DNA of 22,783 nucleotides, from positions 1 through 22,783 of the forward strand of contig CAOQYA010000010.1 in the NCBI GenBank assembly GCA_948514155.1, in the 5' to 3' direction. This document shows positions 14,183 through 21,787 of this stretch, piece after piece (the stretch's first letter is position 1; each line of letters begins with the position of its first letter). The notes under the pieces were generated by a model, which was given only the letters and a program-made list of their open reading frames with translations, had not been told where the DNA came from and did not search any database. The translations under genes and the position numbers were made by a program. The stretch comes from an uncultured Eubacteriales bacterium (lineage in GTDB: Bacteria > Bacillota > Clostridia > Christensenellales > UBA1242).

Positions 14183-14218
14183 AAGAAAGAAAAATTTTGT
14201 TGATAATTTTTCTTTCTT
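14183..14218 (-). terminator. Terminator between mreB-like and minD, almost all A/T
   Basis: A 14-pair perfect stem (14183-14196 with 14205-14218) built of A, T and two G-C pairs, with an 8-base loop. On the minus strand it is followed by nine T. It separates the ferredoxin-ppx-mreB unit from minD-minE; any promoter for minD must then lie within about 45 bases. Confidence 0.7.
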
Positions 14219-14237
14219 GTCATATAAAACACATTTT

Positions 14238-15230
14238 TTAGATTTCTAATCTTGCAAGCAAACTCTCGTCGCCCAGCAGTTTTCCCGCGCCCAGCATTGC
14301 AATGTTCTCCGCCTCTTCGCTTATCACAAAATTATAGGAAATATTGCGCTTTAAGAAATCGTCTAGCCCGGTCATTTTGCTAACTCCGCCGGCGAAGATT
14401 ACGCCATTCTTGATAATGTCTGCGGAAATTTCGGGAGGAAGAGTGTTGATTGTGACATTCACTGTGCGAACAACTTCTTCCATGTAAGCCTCAAGCACAC
14501 GCCTGATTTCAGAAGAAGAAATTATTCTTGTTTTTGGCACATAACTGGATGCGTCCAGCCCCATAACTTCCATGTTGAGAGTGTCATTTTTATACAAACT
14601 GCCAATCTCGTTTTTAACCTTTTCAGCAGTCGGGATGCCGATAAGAATGCCGTCATTTGCCATTGCAAGTGCGTTTGAAATTGCAATGTCCATGCCTTTG
14701 CCGCCAATGCCCAGGGTGACGCCACGCAAGATTGTGCCAAGATTTACAACTGCAATATCTGTGGTCGCTCCGCCGATGTCAACAATCATGGACGCCTTCG
14801 GCGAAACAACATTCACGCCCTGGCCGATAAGCGAGCAAATCACCGACGGAATAAGCGCAATTTCATTGCAGCCAAGCCCTTCGAACAGCGAATAATATGG
14901 CGCGCGCTCCTCTTCTTTCAAGCCGCAAGGCACAAGCACAAGCACATTTGCACCCTTTTTAAATTTCACCTTTTTAAGGAATGTTTGCAGCATAACAAGT
15001 GTGTATTCAAAATTTTCGATAACGCCATTTGCGATAGGGTTAAAAACTTCCACTTCGTCAAGCGTTTTCCAAACAAGTTCTTTGGCCTTTGCGCCAACTT
15101 CTTTAACTTTATAGCCTTCTGCGCCCATTTCAACCGCAACTAAAGTAGGCTCTTTTAAAATAAAGCCCTCTTCTCGTCCATATATGGTGGTGAAGCCGCC
15201 ACCCAGTTCGATTGCATAATTAAAGCGCAT
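14238..15230 (-). CDS. mreB: MreB-like bacterial actin (rod-shape determinant)
   Basis: Actin-like filament protein that organises peptidoglycan synthesis along the cell wall. The 330-residue product has the family's usual length and ATP-binding signature: phosphate-1 IELGGGFTTIY (7-17), phosphate-2 DIGGATTD (151-158), LGIGGKGMDIA, and the adenosine motif VIFAGGVSKMTGL near the C-terminus. Phosphate-1 differs from the common DLGTANT by Asp to Glu and an extra glycine, so this is a divergent member (MreB, Mbl or MreBH type). ATG at 15230 has AGGAGAGG upstream; the in-frame ATG at 15290 lies inside the ppx-like gene. It follows the ppx-like gene by 10 bases, which suggests co-transcription. Confidence 0.88.
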   Translation of the reverse strand: MRFNYAIELGGGFTTIYGREEGFILKEPTLVAVEMGAEGYKVKEVGAKAKELVWKTLDEVEVFNPIANGVIENFEYTLVMLQTFLKKVKFKKGANVLVLVPCGLKEEERAPYYSLFEGLGCNEIALIPSVICSLIGQGVNVVSPKASMIVDIGGATTDIAVVNLGTILRGVTLGIGGKGMDIAISNALAMANDGILIGIPTAEKVKNEIGSLYKNDTLNMEVMGLDASSYVPKTRIISSSEIRRVLEAYMEEVVRTVNVTINTLPPEISADIIKNGVIFAGGVSKMTGLDDFLKRNISYNFVISEEAENIAMLGAGKLLGDESLLARLEI

Positions 15231-15240
15231 AACCTCTCCT

Positions 15241-16719
15241 TTAGATAAGTTGAAGATTTTTCTTGAAGAATTTTCTATAATCGCCGGCAACCTTCATTCC
15301 CTGCATAATTTCATAGGTCGGGTCGCTGGAAACGATAAGTTTCATGATAACCGAGTCGCCCAAGATGTCGCAAACAACATCAGTCACAACCTGTTTTCTT
15401 GAAGCGTTGAGCGCAACAGCAAGTTTAACGATAACACCAAGTTTTCTTGCCGCGTTAAGGTCTTCGTCTGTGAAAAGGTCTTTATATTTCATCCACTGCG
15501 ACAGATTGAAATTATCAGAACTTTGGCACTGACAGATAAACGCGCCAAGAAGAAGGTCCTTCTGGCTAACTCCGCACAGTCCCGAATTTAAAATTGCATA
15601 GAAGCCGTGTTTTTCATAGTCGTTAAAACTTACTCTCTTGCCGCTGTCGAACATGTATGCAGCAACGCGCATTGGCTTAACATATGTTCGAGGAAGTTTA
15701 TGCATAACCTTAAGTTGTTTGAACAGAATGCCTGCCATATTCGCAACGCGAAGATTTATTGACGCTTCGTCTTTTGTGAATTCATGAATTGCATCGAACG
15801 AAGAGCCGAGAAGGTCGGAAAATCTTTCCTGCACATCTGAAATCGTGTTTGAAATTATAATTCCGTCGCGCACTGAAGCTGTTGAAACAACAGCCTCTTT
15901 CACGCCCAATTTTTCATAAAGCGCACTTATAATTGCAAGTCCGGAAACAAGCACCTCGCTTCTGTCTTCCATGAGTCCTTTAACCTTTTTAATCTTCTCT
16001 GTGTCGAGCGTTTTAACAAAGTCAACAACTTTCTTTTGCAGACTCAATGAAACCGGATAGTTGTTATCAAGTTCCAAAGGATAATGGTCAATCTTCTTGG
16101 CAATTCGTCCAAGATTGATAAACGGATTTCCCGCACCAACAAACATTTCTTCGCTGTCGAGCGAAAGCGATTTTCCGCTCAGACTTTCGATAACAAACGC
16201 TTTCATGGCGTCAAAATTGTCGCCATAATTATTTATGTTTTCATAACCAAACGGCAGCACTTCGAAGCCCAAAGTCGTTCTGCGATTGTATTTAACAATG
16301 TAGGTGTTATTTGCTGCGATATAGAGAATTGCGCCTTTTGAGTTGTCGATTTTGTTCACTGTTGAAAGATAGATATTTTTCACAACTTCTTCGTCGTTGA
16401 CGAAATTGAAGCCGATGCCGGTGTTGTTGTAAATCTCCTCAAAAAAGCCCCGTTGATTTCTTGCTTGCAAAAGAAGCGATGTTGCAACAGCTATGATTTT
16501 TTTTACGCCGCTCTCTTCGATAATGTTGCGATAAATTTTAAGCACTCCAACAATGTTTGAAATTGTTTTTGGCCTTAAAAGTTTTTCCTCTTCAATATCC
16601 ACCGATATGCTTGCCGCATCACGCTCGTGACGAACAAGTTTTGTTCTGCCATTTTGCGCATCATATATCGAAAGCACAGTTGATGCTTCGGCAAGTTCGA
16701 TTATTGCAATTTTTTCCAT
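15241..16719 (-). CDS. Ppx/GppA-family protein, probably without phosphatase activity
   Basis: Exopolyphosphatase/guanosine-pentaphosphatase family protein, 492 residues (normal length). N-terminal actin-like half, then a C-terminal HD-like helical half with AAYMFDSGKRVSF and YEKHGFYAILNSGLCGVS in the places of the family's HD region. VLVSGLAIISALYEKLGV and VRDGIIIS closely follow the family's second actin-like subdomain. The first conserved motif survives in part (AVATSLLLQARN, 77-88, and NDEEVV, 109-113), but the DIGGGSTE phosphate/metal motif is replaced by YIAANNTY (133-140). Catalysis is therefore doubtful, and a regulatory or ligand-sensing role is an inference. ATG at 16719 is preceded by AAGGGG. 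It sits between a ferredoxin gene and mreB. Confidence 0.85.
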   Translation of the reverse strand: MEKIAIIELAEASTVLSIYDAQNGRTKLVRHERDAASISVDIEEEKLLRPKTISNIVGVLKIYRNIIEESGVKKIIAVATSLLLQARNQRGFFEEIYNNTGIGFNFVNDEEVVKNIYLSTVNKIDNSKGAILYIAANNTYIVKYNRRTTLGFEVLPFGYENINNYGDNFDAMKAFVIESLSGKSLSLDSEEMFVGAGNPFINLGRIAKKIDHYPLELDNNYPVSLSLQKKVVDFVKTLDTEKIKKVKGLMEDRSEVLVSGLAIISALYEKLGVKEAVVSTASVRDGIIISNTISDVQERFSDLLGSSFDAIHEFTKDEASINLRVANMAGILFKQLKVMHKLPRTYVKPMRVAAYMFDSGKRVSFNDYEKHGFYAILNSGLCGVSQKDLLLGAFICQCQSSDNFNLSQWMKYKDLFTDEDLNAARKLGVIVKLAVALNASRKQVVTDVVCDILGDSVIMKLIVSSDPTYEIMQGMKVAGDYRKFFKKNLQLI

Positions 16720-16732
16720 TTCATTTCCCCTT

Positions 16733-16903
16733 TTAATCGTCGTCAATCGCACTTACCGGACAACTTGCTTTGCAAGCGCCGCAGTGAATACACTTTTTTT
16801 GGTCGATTTTTGCTTTGCCGTTTTTATCAAACGAGATTGCTTCCACCGGGCAAATTGCCACGCATGTGCCACAACCTATGCAGATTTTAGGATTTACAAT
16901 CAT
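16733..16903 (-). CDS. Small 2[4Fe-4S] ferredoxin
   Basis: A 56-residue electron carrier with two cluster-binding motifs, CIGCGTCVAICP (Cys8, 11, 14, 18) and CIHCGACKASCP (Cys38, 41, 44, 48), the bacterial clostridial-type layout. GAGAGG precedes the ATG at 16903, and a strong promoter is upstream. Its stop is 13 bases before the ppx-like start. The redox partner is not evident from the neighbours; a housekeeping ferredoxin that happens to lead the unit is as likely as a functional tie to the Ppx-like protein. Confidence 0.92.
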   Translation of the reverse strand: MIVNPKICIGCGTCVAICPVEAISFDKNGKAKIDQKKCIHCGACKASCPVSAIDDD

Positions 16904-16926
16904 TTGTTTAAACCTCTCTTGGCTGC

Positions 16927-16956
16927 ATTATAGCACACAATAGGTAGATTTGTCCA
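16927..16956 (-). promoter_or_regulatory. Strong promoter of ferredoxin-ppx-mreB
   Basis: TGGACA (16951-16956), an 18-base spacer ending in TGC and a perfect TATAAT (16927-16932), 24 bases upstream of the ferredoxin ATG. The TGGACA -35 is the same as that of the zinc-ribbon gene at 21739-21744. Confidence 0.75.
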
Positions 16957-16993
16957 CCTTTTTTTATCAACATTTTCGGTTTTATTTATGGGG

Positions 16994-17365
16994 CTATGCT
17001 TTTTTCTTTTTGAAGGCTTTAATGAATTCGCCGATTGCAAGCAGCGATAAAAACGCGCCAAAGCAGCGCCTTAAAATGCCACTTGGAATGACTGTTGCAA
17101 GCAGCGACCCGCCGATTGCAAAGATAACGCCACCAAGAATTATCCAAAAAATATTTTTTGTTGCAATCAGCCCATTTCGTGAGTGTATCATAAGCGAAAA
17201 GACCGCCATAACAAGAAAAGTGAGAAGATTTATCCCCTGGCTAAGTTGTTGCTCAAAGCCCAAAAATATGGTCAAAAGAGGAATGAGCAACGTTCCTCCG
17301 CCCATGCCAAGGCCTCCGAAGAAGCCACCTAAAATTCCGAACAAAATCTGCAGAAATATTGCCAT
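16994..17365 (-). CDS. Half-size TauE/SafE membrane protein, second of a pair
   Basis: A 123-residue protein with about four transmembrane helices and the glycine-rich GFFGGLGMGGGTLLIPLL motif of the TauE/SafE (sulfite/anion exporter) family near the N-terminus. Full family members are about 250 residues and contain two copies of such a half, so this and the gene before it probably assemble as a heterodimer. The substrate is unknown: sulfite, sulfoacetate or similar organosulfur anions are known for relatives. The ATG at 17365 is 8 bases after the stop of its partner and has AGG nearby; the longer in-frame reading to 17551 overlaps the partner gene and is rejected. Confidence 0.8.
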   Translation of the reverse strand: MAIFLQILFGILGGFFGGLGMGGGTLLIPLLTIFLGFEQQLSQGINLLTFLVMAVFSLMIHSRNGLIATKNIFWIILGGVIFAIGGSLLATVIPSGILRRCFGAFLSLLAIGEFIKAFKKKKA

Positions 17366-17373
17366 GTCGCGAC

Positions 17374-17793
17374 CTAAAACATCAGCCTTATGCCGCCAAG
17401 CAGCATAATGACTGCAAAAATCACACGAAGGGCTTTTGAAGGAATGAATTTGAGGGCGATTGAGCCGCCGATGCCGCCCACAAGCACGCCAAGCCCCACC
17501 GAGAGCAACGGCAGCGAACTTATCGAGCCCTTGAATATGTAAATCGCACAACTTATCAATGACAGCGGAAAAATCACCGCAATTGCAGTGGCGTGCGCTC
17601 GTTTGTTATCAAGCCCCAAGCCTTTTTCAAGCGTTGGCACACAAATCATGCCTCCGCCTCCGCCAAAAAAGCCATTTAAAAAGCCTATCATGCCGCCGAG
17701 CAAGATTAACACGATTTTTTTGCCGAAAGTGGGCCTGGAGTTATCAAGGCCTTGCGACTTAGAGCGCTTAGAGGGCTTTAGTGAAGATTTCAT
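17374..17793 (-). CDS. Half-size TauE/SafE membrane protein, first of a pair
   Basis: A 139-residue protein with a basic, Ser/Lys-rich N-terminal stretch (about 25 residues) and then about four membrane helices beginning with GGMIGFLNGFFGGGGGMICVP, the TauE/SafE hallmark. It pairs with the following gene to make up a normal-length transporter. The basic N-terminal stretch is unusual for the family and could mean that a downstream start (Met35) is used; no clear ribosome site distinguishes them. The gene is divergent from the large surface protein gene. Confidence 0.8.
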   Translation of the reverse strand: MKSSLKPSKRSKSQGLDNSRPTFGKKIVLILLGGMIGFLNGFFGGGGGMICVPTLEKGLGLDNKRAHATAIAVIFPLSLISCAIYIFKGSISSLPLLSVGLGVLVGGIGGSIALKFIPSKALRVIFAVIMLLGGIRLMF

Positions 17794-17825
17794 ATAGATA
17801 TTATTTATATTTAGCTGAAAAATAT

Positions 17826-17854
17826 TTGATTATTGACAAAATTTGTTGTATACT
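17826..17854 (+). promoter_or_regulatory. Promoter of the large surface-protein gene
   Basis: TTGATT (17826-17831), a 17-base spacer and TATACT (17849-17854), 35 bases before the ATG at 17890. Confidence 0.55.
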
Positions 17855-17889
17855 AAAAAGCGAAAATTCAACTTGAAAAAAGGTGCTGT

Positions 17890-20800
17890 ATGACAAAGAC
17901 CAAAACTTTAGCAAAAATATCTATGTGCGCGCTGGCTGCTGTGCTGCCAATGGCCATGATTGGCCTTATGCCTGTTAAAAATGTGCTGAGCGCGAGCGTG
18001 AGAGAAGAATATATCAGTCCTGTCACAATTTCTAACTCCAGCTTTAATTCTATCTCCACCACTTATTCTGACGGCGATGTGACCGGCTGGAAAAGAAAGT
18101 GGGGCTCGACCGGCGCAAAGACAATGATTATCGATGTTGTTGATAAGTGGGACACATATTCCAAAAACACCTATCGCCTCAAAGAAAACCCAGAGAAAAT
18201 GGGCGCCGACAACAAAGTGCTTATGATTAACTCTGCCGCGTCCAGCCCTAACGACGAGAGTTTTGTGGCAAGTTCTGTGAGCGAGGGCTATATCTCAAAC
18301 GCAATCTCACTTGCCGCTAACTCTTATTATGAATTCCAAGTTTCAATGAAAACTGCTTCTTTTGACGACGCGCAGCAGTTTGGCTCTATCTATATCTCCG
18401 GCCTTATCGACGACGAAGGCGAGAGAGTGCAAAACTTTGCTGTTGAAGGCATCGCGCCCCAGACTTGGCAGACCTATTATTTCTATATCTCCACTGGCGC
18501 AAAAGAGCAGAGCGTGACAATCGACCTATGGCTGGGCACTGACGAAATGCCGTCGACCGGCGTTGCTTTCTTCGACGAGGTGCGAGGCAGCCAACTTTCG
18601 GAAAACGCCTATTATGCAAGCATTGCAAATAAAGAGGATGGAGGCAAGCACTTTGAAGAAAAGGCGCTAGGCGGAAGAAACATAATTGACACCAATAGCA
18701 TTAACTTTAACTTTGAAAAAGATAACTCAGGCGCTATCAACACCCTTGTTGACTGGAAAGAGGACGGCGAGAAAACGCCCGGCGCGCACGCGAGAGTGTT
18801 CGACCTTGACGAAGGCATTTTCACAAACACCACCTCCCTTGCCTATCCCGGCCACGACTTAAGCGCAAACAACACCAAAGCGCTTGCGATGTGGACGGAA
18901 GAAGAGGGCTACATCAGCCTCAAGTCTCAGCCATTTGAAATTAAGAGCATGGCAAGATACAAAATCACGGCAAGAGTGAAGACCACAGAACTCACGGGCG
19001 GCTTTTCAATCTCGGCAAGAGAGACGGACAAGATAAAGAATGATTTTGAATATCTTTCCTTCTACACCCCTAAATCCGTGACCTCAAACGCTATCAGCGC
19101 CAACGGCACAAACAAGTTTATCAATGAATACAGCGAAGTTTCCATTTGTGTTCAAGGCCACGACCGCTACGACAGCGAAATCGAACTTGTGCTTAATCTT
19201 GGCTCGAAAGATGCCAAAGCTAAGGGAGGAGTTGTTGTTGACAATATCGTTTTAGAAGTTATCGACAGTGCAAGTTTTGAAGAAAACAGTTCGCTTGTTC
19301 TTGGAACAAGTGAGAGCGCGGACGGAGCAATTGCAAACGGCAATTTCAACAAGGCCGAGCCTCAAGACAACAAACTCACCTATCCTGTTAGCCCTGCAAA
19401 CTGGAAAATCGAGACATCGGGGCTGGGACACAAGCAGGAAGCAGGAATAATCAATATCTACAACAAATATTTCGAAAAATACAACTTCTATTGGAACGAA
19501 GGCCTTGCAAACCCTGGCTCGCCTAACAAATATGGCACAACAGACGATGTTAACAACATCCTTATGCTGTTCAATGACACGGCTGACTTCCAGAATATCA
19601 CTTCCGACCCATTTAAACTTGAAGCAGGCAGTTTTAACAAACTCTCCTTCCGCTTCAAAACACTTGGCGAAGGCACAAAAATCAATGTGAGATTGGAAGA
19701 CGAGGACGGAGTTGTGCTTCTTAATGACAAAGCAATTGCTTCCGACGAATGGGCAGACTACGAATGCGAAATTAACGCAGGAGAAGCCTCCACAAGTGTT
19801 AAACTTATCATTGAACTTGGAAACAGCAAAGAAAAAGTTAAGGGCTATGCCTTCTTCGACTATGTTGAACTTATCGCTTCCTCCAAAGAGGCGTTCGACA
19901 ATGCGCAAACAAAGGTCGACCTTTCCGGCTTCATGCTCTCGCTCGACCCTAACGGCGAGATTTCAAACAACATCTCCTCGTCGAGTGCGTTCAAGGGCGA
20001 AATTGAAGTTGGCTCAATAGGCGCGGCTAACGGCGGAATTATCAAAGGCAAAGACAACGACTCTTATTTCTATATCGACGACAAGGGCGAAATTAAATCT
20101 ATCGACGACGGCAGCCTTACAACAAATGCGCTGATAATCGAAACAAACACACCTTCCACCTACAAACTTTCTTCTGTGTTCAAACTGACCACCGAGGCGG
20201 ATAAATATTACTCTCTTTCATTCAGACTTCTAACCTCCTTCCCTGGCTTTAGCGGCGAGCACAAGCATGGCGACGATGTTATCGACGGCAAGTTTGGAGT
20301 TAGCGTGGGGCTTAGCGGCTTTGACAGTGTGAAAAATCTCACTTCAAACGACGGCTGGAAGGAATTTACAATTCTCTTTAAAGCAAGTTCGGCAAACGAA
20401 GCAAACTTCAGCATGAGCCTTGTCTCCGACTGCCTTGAAACAACCGGCTATGCATACATGACAGACATTAAGTGGCAAACATCCGACGAAGAAACTTTTA
20501 ATGCAGCCAGCGGAAAATCGAGTTTTGGAAAAACACTTTTCACATCCAAAGCGGCAAACACAACAGACGACGAAAAGCCAGGCGACGACAACTCCGCTTC
20601 CACCGAGACCGACAACATGCTTTGGATCCTCATTCCTTCCCTTATCATGGGCGCAGCAGTTATCATTGCTGTAATTGGCTTTGGGCTTAGACATGTTAAG
20701 TTTAAAAAGATTGAAAAAGTGCACAAGGAAGAATACGACAGAGAGCAAACTCTTAGCAGCGATGTGCTTATAAATCAAGCAAAGGACATTCAGAAAGCTG

Positions 20801-21114
20801 AAATCGAGGCTGTTAATGGCGACATTGCTAAATTGGAAAAAGAGATTGACCTTCTTGAAGAGGAAAACAAGCTTACAGTTGCAAAATCTCGCGAAGAAGG
20901 ACGAGTGACAAAAGAGATTGAGCGAGAGTTCAAGTCATATGCGAATAAGAGTTCTAAACTTCAAAAGAAGATTGCAGAACTTAAAGAACACAAAGCATAC
21001 ATTGAAACAGCCGACTATCTTCTTGCAGTTGAAAAACGAATTGTTGCAAACAAGAATAAGCAAGAAGCCGAAGAAGCCAAGAGAGCGAAATCGGCAAGGA
21101 AGAAAACAAAATAA
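17890..21114 (+). CDS. Large modular surface protein with cytoplasmic coiled coil
   Basis: A 1074-residue exported protein. A signal peptide (about 1-35, ending near VLSAS) is followed by four jelly-roll-like modules. Each ends in a similar strand: STGVAFFDEVRG (near 221), KGGVVVDNIVLEV (near 445), KGYAFFDYVELIAS (near 651) and TTGYAYMTDIKW (near 850). This pattern is common in carbohydrate-binding-type modules, so glycan binding is plausible but unproven. After an acidic linker comes one transmembrane helix (about 910-934), then about 140 cytoplasmic residues that form a long charged coiled coil (heptad-rich, KLEKEIDLLEEENKL and onward) with a basic end. No LPXTG and no catalytic domain were seen. 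AAAGGTG precedes the ATG. The large cytoplasmic coiled coil is uncommon for a surface adhesin and suggests a link to an internal partner. Confidence 0.82.
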   Translation: MTKTKTLAKISMCALAAVLPMAMIGLMPVKNVLSASVREEYISPVTISNSSFNSISTTYSDGDVTGWKRKWGSTGAKTMIIDVVDKWDTYSKNTYRLKENPEKMGADNKVLMINSAASSPNDESFVASSVSEGYISNAISLAANSYYEFQVSMKTASFDDAQQFGSIYISGLIDDEGERVQNFAVEGIAPQTWQTYYFYISTGAKEQSVTIDLWLGTDEMPSTGVAFFDEVRGSQLSENAYYASIANKEDGGKHFEEKALGGRNIIDTNSINFNFEKDNSGAINTLVDWKEDGEKTPGAHARVFDLDEGIFTNTTSLAYPGHDLSANNTKALAMWTEEEGYISLKSQPFEIKSMARYKITARVKTTELTGGFSISARETDKIKNDFEYLSFYTPKSVTSNAISANGTNKFINEYSEVSICVQGHDRYDSEIELVLNLGSKDAKAKGGVVVDNIVLEVIDSASFEENSSLVLGTSESADGAIANGNFNKAEPQDNKLTYPVSPANWKIETSGLGHKQEAGIINIYNKYFEKYNFYWNEGLANPGSPNKYGTTDDVNNILMLFNDTADFQNITSDPFKLEAGSFNKLSFRFKTLGEGTKINVRLEDEDGVVLLNDKAIASDEWADYECEINAGEASTSVKLIIELGNSKEKVKGYAFFDYVELIASSKEAFDNAQTKVDLSGFMLSLDPNGEISNNISSSSAFKGEIEVGSIGAANGGIIKGKDNDSYFYIDDKGEIKSIDDGSLTTNALIIETNTPSTYKLSSVFKLTTEADKYYSLSFRLLTSFPGFSGEHKHGDDVIDGKFGVSVGLSGFDSVKNLTSNDGWKEFTILFKASSANEANFSMSLVSDCLETTGYAYMTDIKWQTSDEETFNAASGKSSFGKTLFTSKAANTTDDEKPGDDNSASTETDNMLWILIPSLIMGAAVIIAVIGFGLRHVKFKKIEKVHKEEYDREQTLSSDVLINQAKDIQKAEIEAVNGDIAKLEKEIDLLEEENKLTVAKSREEGRVTKEIEREFKSYANKSSKLQKKIAELKEHKAYIETADYLLAVEKRIVANKNKQEAEEAKRAKSARKKTK

Positions 21115-21117
21115 TCA

Positions 21118-21148
21118 AAAAAACTGCTTTAGTTTAAAGCAGTTTTTT
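21118..21148 (+). terminator. Intrinsic terminator of the large surface-protein gene
   Basis: A 14-pair stem AAAAAACTGCTTTA (21118-21131) with TAAAGCAGTTTTTT (21135-21148) and a 3-base loop, ending in a T-run. It begins just after the stop codon. Confidence 0.85.
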
Positions 21149-21213
21149 TCACGCACATATTGTGAAATCTATTTCGAAAATCAAGCGGTTTTCAAAATGA
21201 CTTTAACTTATGT

Positions 21214-21690
21214 TTAGTCGTCGTCCTCTTCTTCGTCGTCTTCGTCTTCGTCGTCGTCAAAGTCGAGTTCCTCGTCCATATCGTCGTCAAGGTCAAGGTC
21301 GTCGTCGATATCGTCGTCAAAGTCCATGTCGCTGTCAAAATCGCCGTCAAGAATGTCGCCGTCGTCGTCAAGGTCGGTCACCGATGCCATTTCTCCTGTC
21401 TCTTCGTCCGGAGAAACAAAGTCGTCTTCCTCGTCGCGGTCAACATATTTTGTCCAGTCCGTGTTAACTTCGCCGTCTTCAGTTTGATGTTCTTTCAAAC
21501 AACTGGAGCACATAATCTCGTCCGGCTGAATGTAGTTCGTTTTGCAGATTGGGCAGAGTTCCAAATCAAGGTCGTCAACAAATTCGTCTTTATTCGAAAG
21601 TTCCGCTTGGCAAACAGAACAGAGTTTTTCAGTTTTCTTGATAAAATTAAGTTCGCATCTAGGGCAGCGTTTATATTCGGGTTTTTTCAT
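21214..21690 (-). CDS. Double zinc-ribbon protein with polyacidic C-terminal tail
   Basis: A 158-residue protein with two zinc-ribbon modules of identical spacing: Cys9/12 with Cys24/27 and Cys46/49 with Cys61/64 (each CxxC, 11 residues, CxxC). After a short linker the last 54 residues contain about 38 Asp or Glu. Such tails can mimic nucleic acid or bind basic proteins; the Bacillus RNA polymerase delta subunit has one, but its winged-helix N-domain is absent here, so this is not that protein. GGAGG lies just before the ATG at 21690; an in-frame ATG at 21717 lies within the -10 box and is rejected. It follows tsaB but has its own promoter. Function is unknown. Confidence 0.8.
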   Translation of the reverse strand: MKKPEYKRCPRCELNFIKKTEKLCSVCQAELSNKDEFVDDLDLELCPICKTNYIQPDEIMCSSCLKEHQTEDGEVNTDWTKYVDRDEEDDFVSPDEETGEMASVTDLDDDGDILDGDFDSDMDFDDDIDDDLDLDDDMDEELDFDDDEDEDDEEEDDD

Positions 21691-21715
21691 TCTTTTTCCT
21701 CCAAAATCTAATGCC

Positions 21716-21744
21716 ATTATACTGATATGATATGGCTATGTCCA
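21716..21744 (-). promoter_or_regulatory. Strong promoter of the zinc-ribbon/acidic protein
   Basis: TGGACA (21739-21744), a 17-base spacer and a perfect TATAAT (21716-21721), 25 bases before the ATG at 21690. Confidence 0.75.
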
Positions 21745-21787
21745 CTGTTTTGCATCACATTTTTGAAAATTTTTAAACTTTTTTATC

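Noticed and set aside
19252..19908. 218-codon open frame on the minus strand
   Set aside because: It is antisense to the large surface protein gene, has no ribosome site and no domain-like pattern; the plus-strand frame explains the coding signal.
20344..20778. 144-codon minus-strand open frame, rich in Cys and Val
   Set aside because: It is antisense to the membrane-span and linker region of the surface protein; its composition reflects the complement of Ala/Asp/Thr codons.
21288..21365. Tandem GTCGTC repeats as a microsatellite or CRISPR-like array
   Set aside because: The repeats are aspartate codons of the acidic tail in frame; there are no regular spacers.
21210..21467. Arginine-rich plus-strand open frame
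   Set aside because: It is the antisense reading of the GAC/GAA-rich acidic tail and has no start context.
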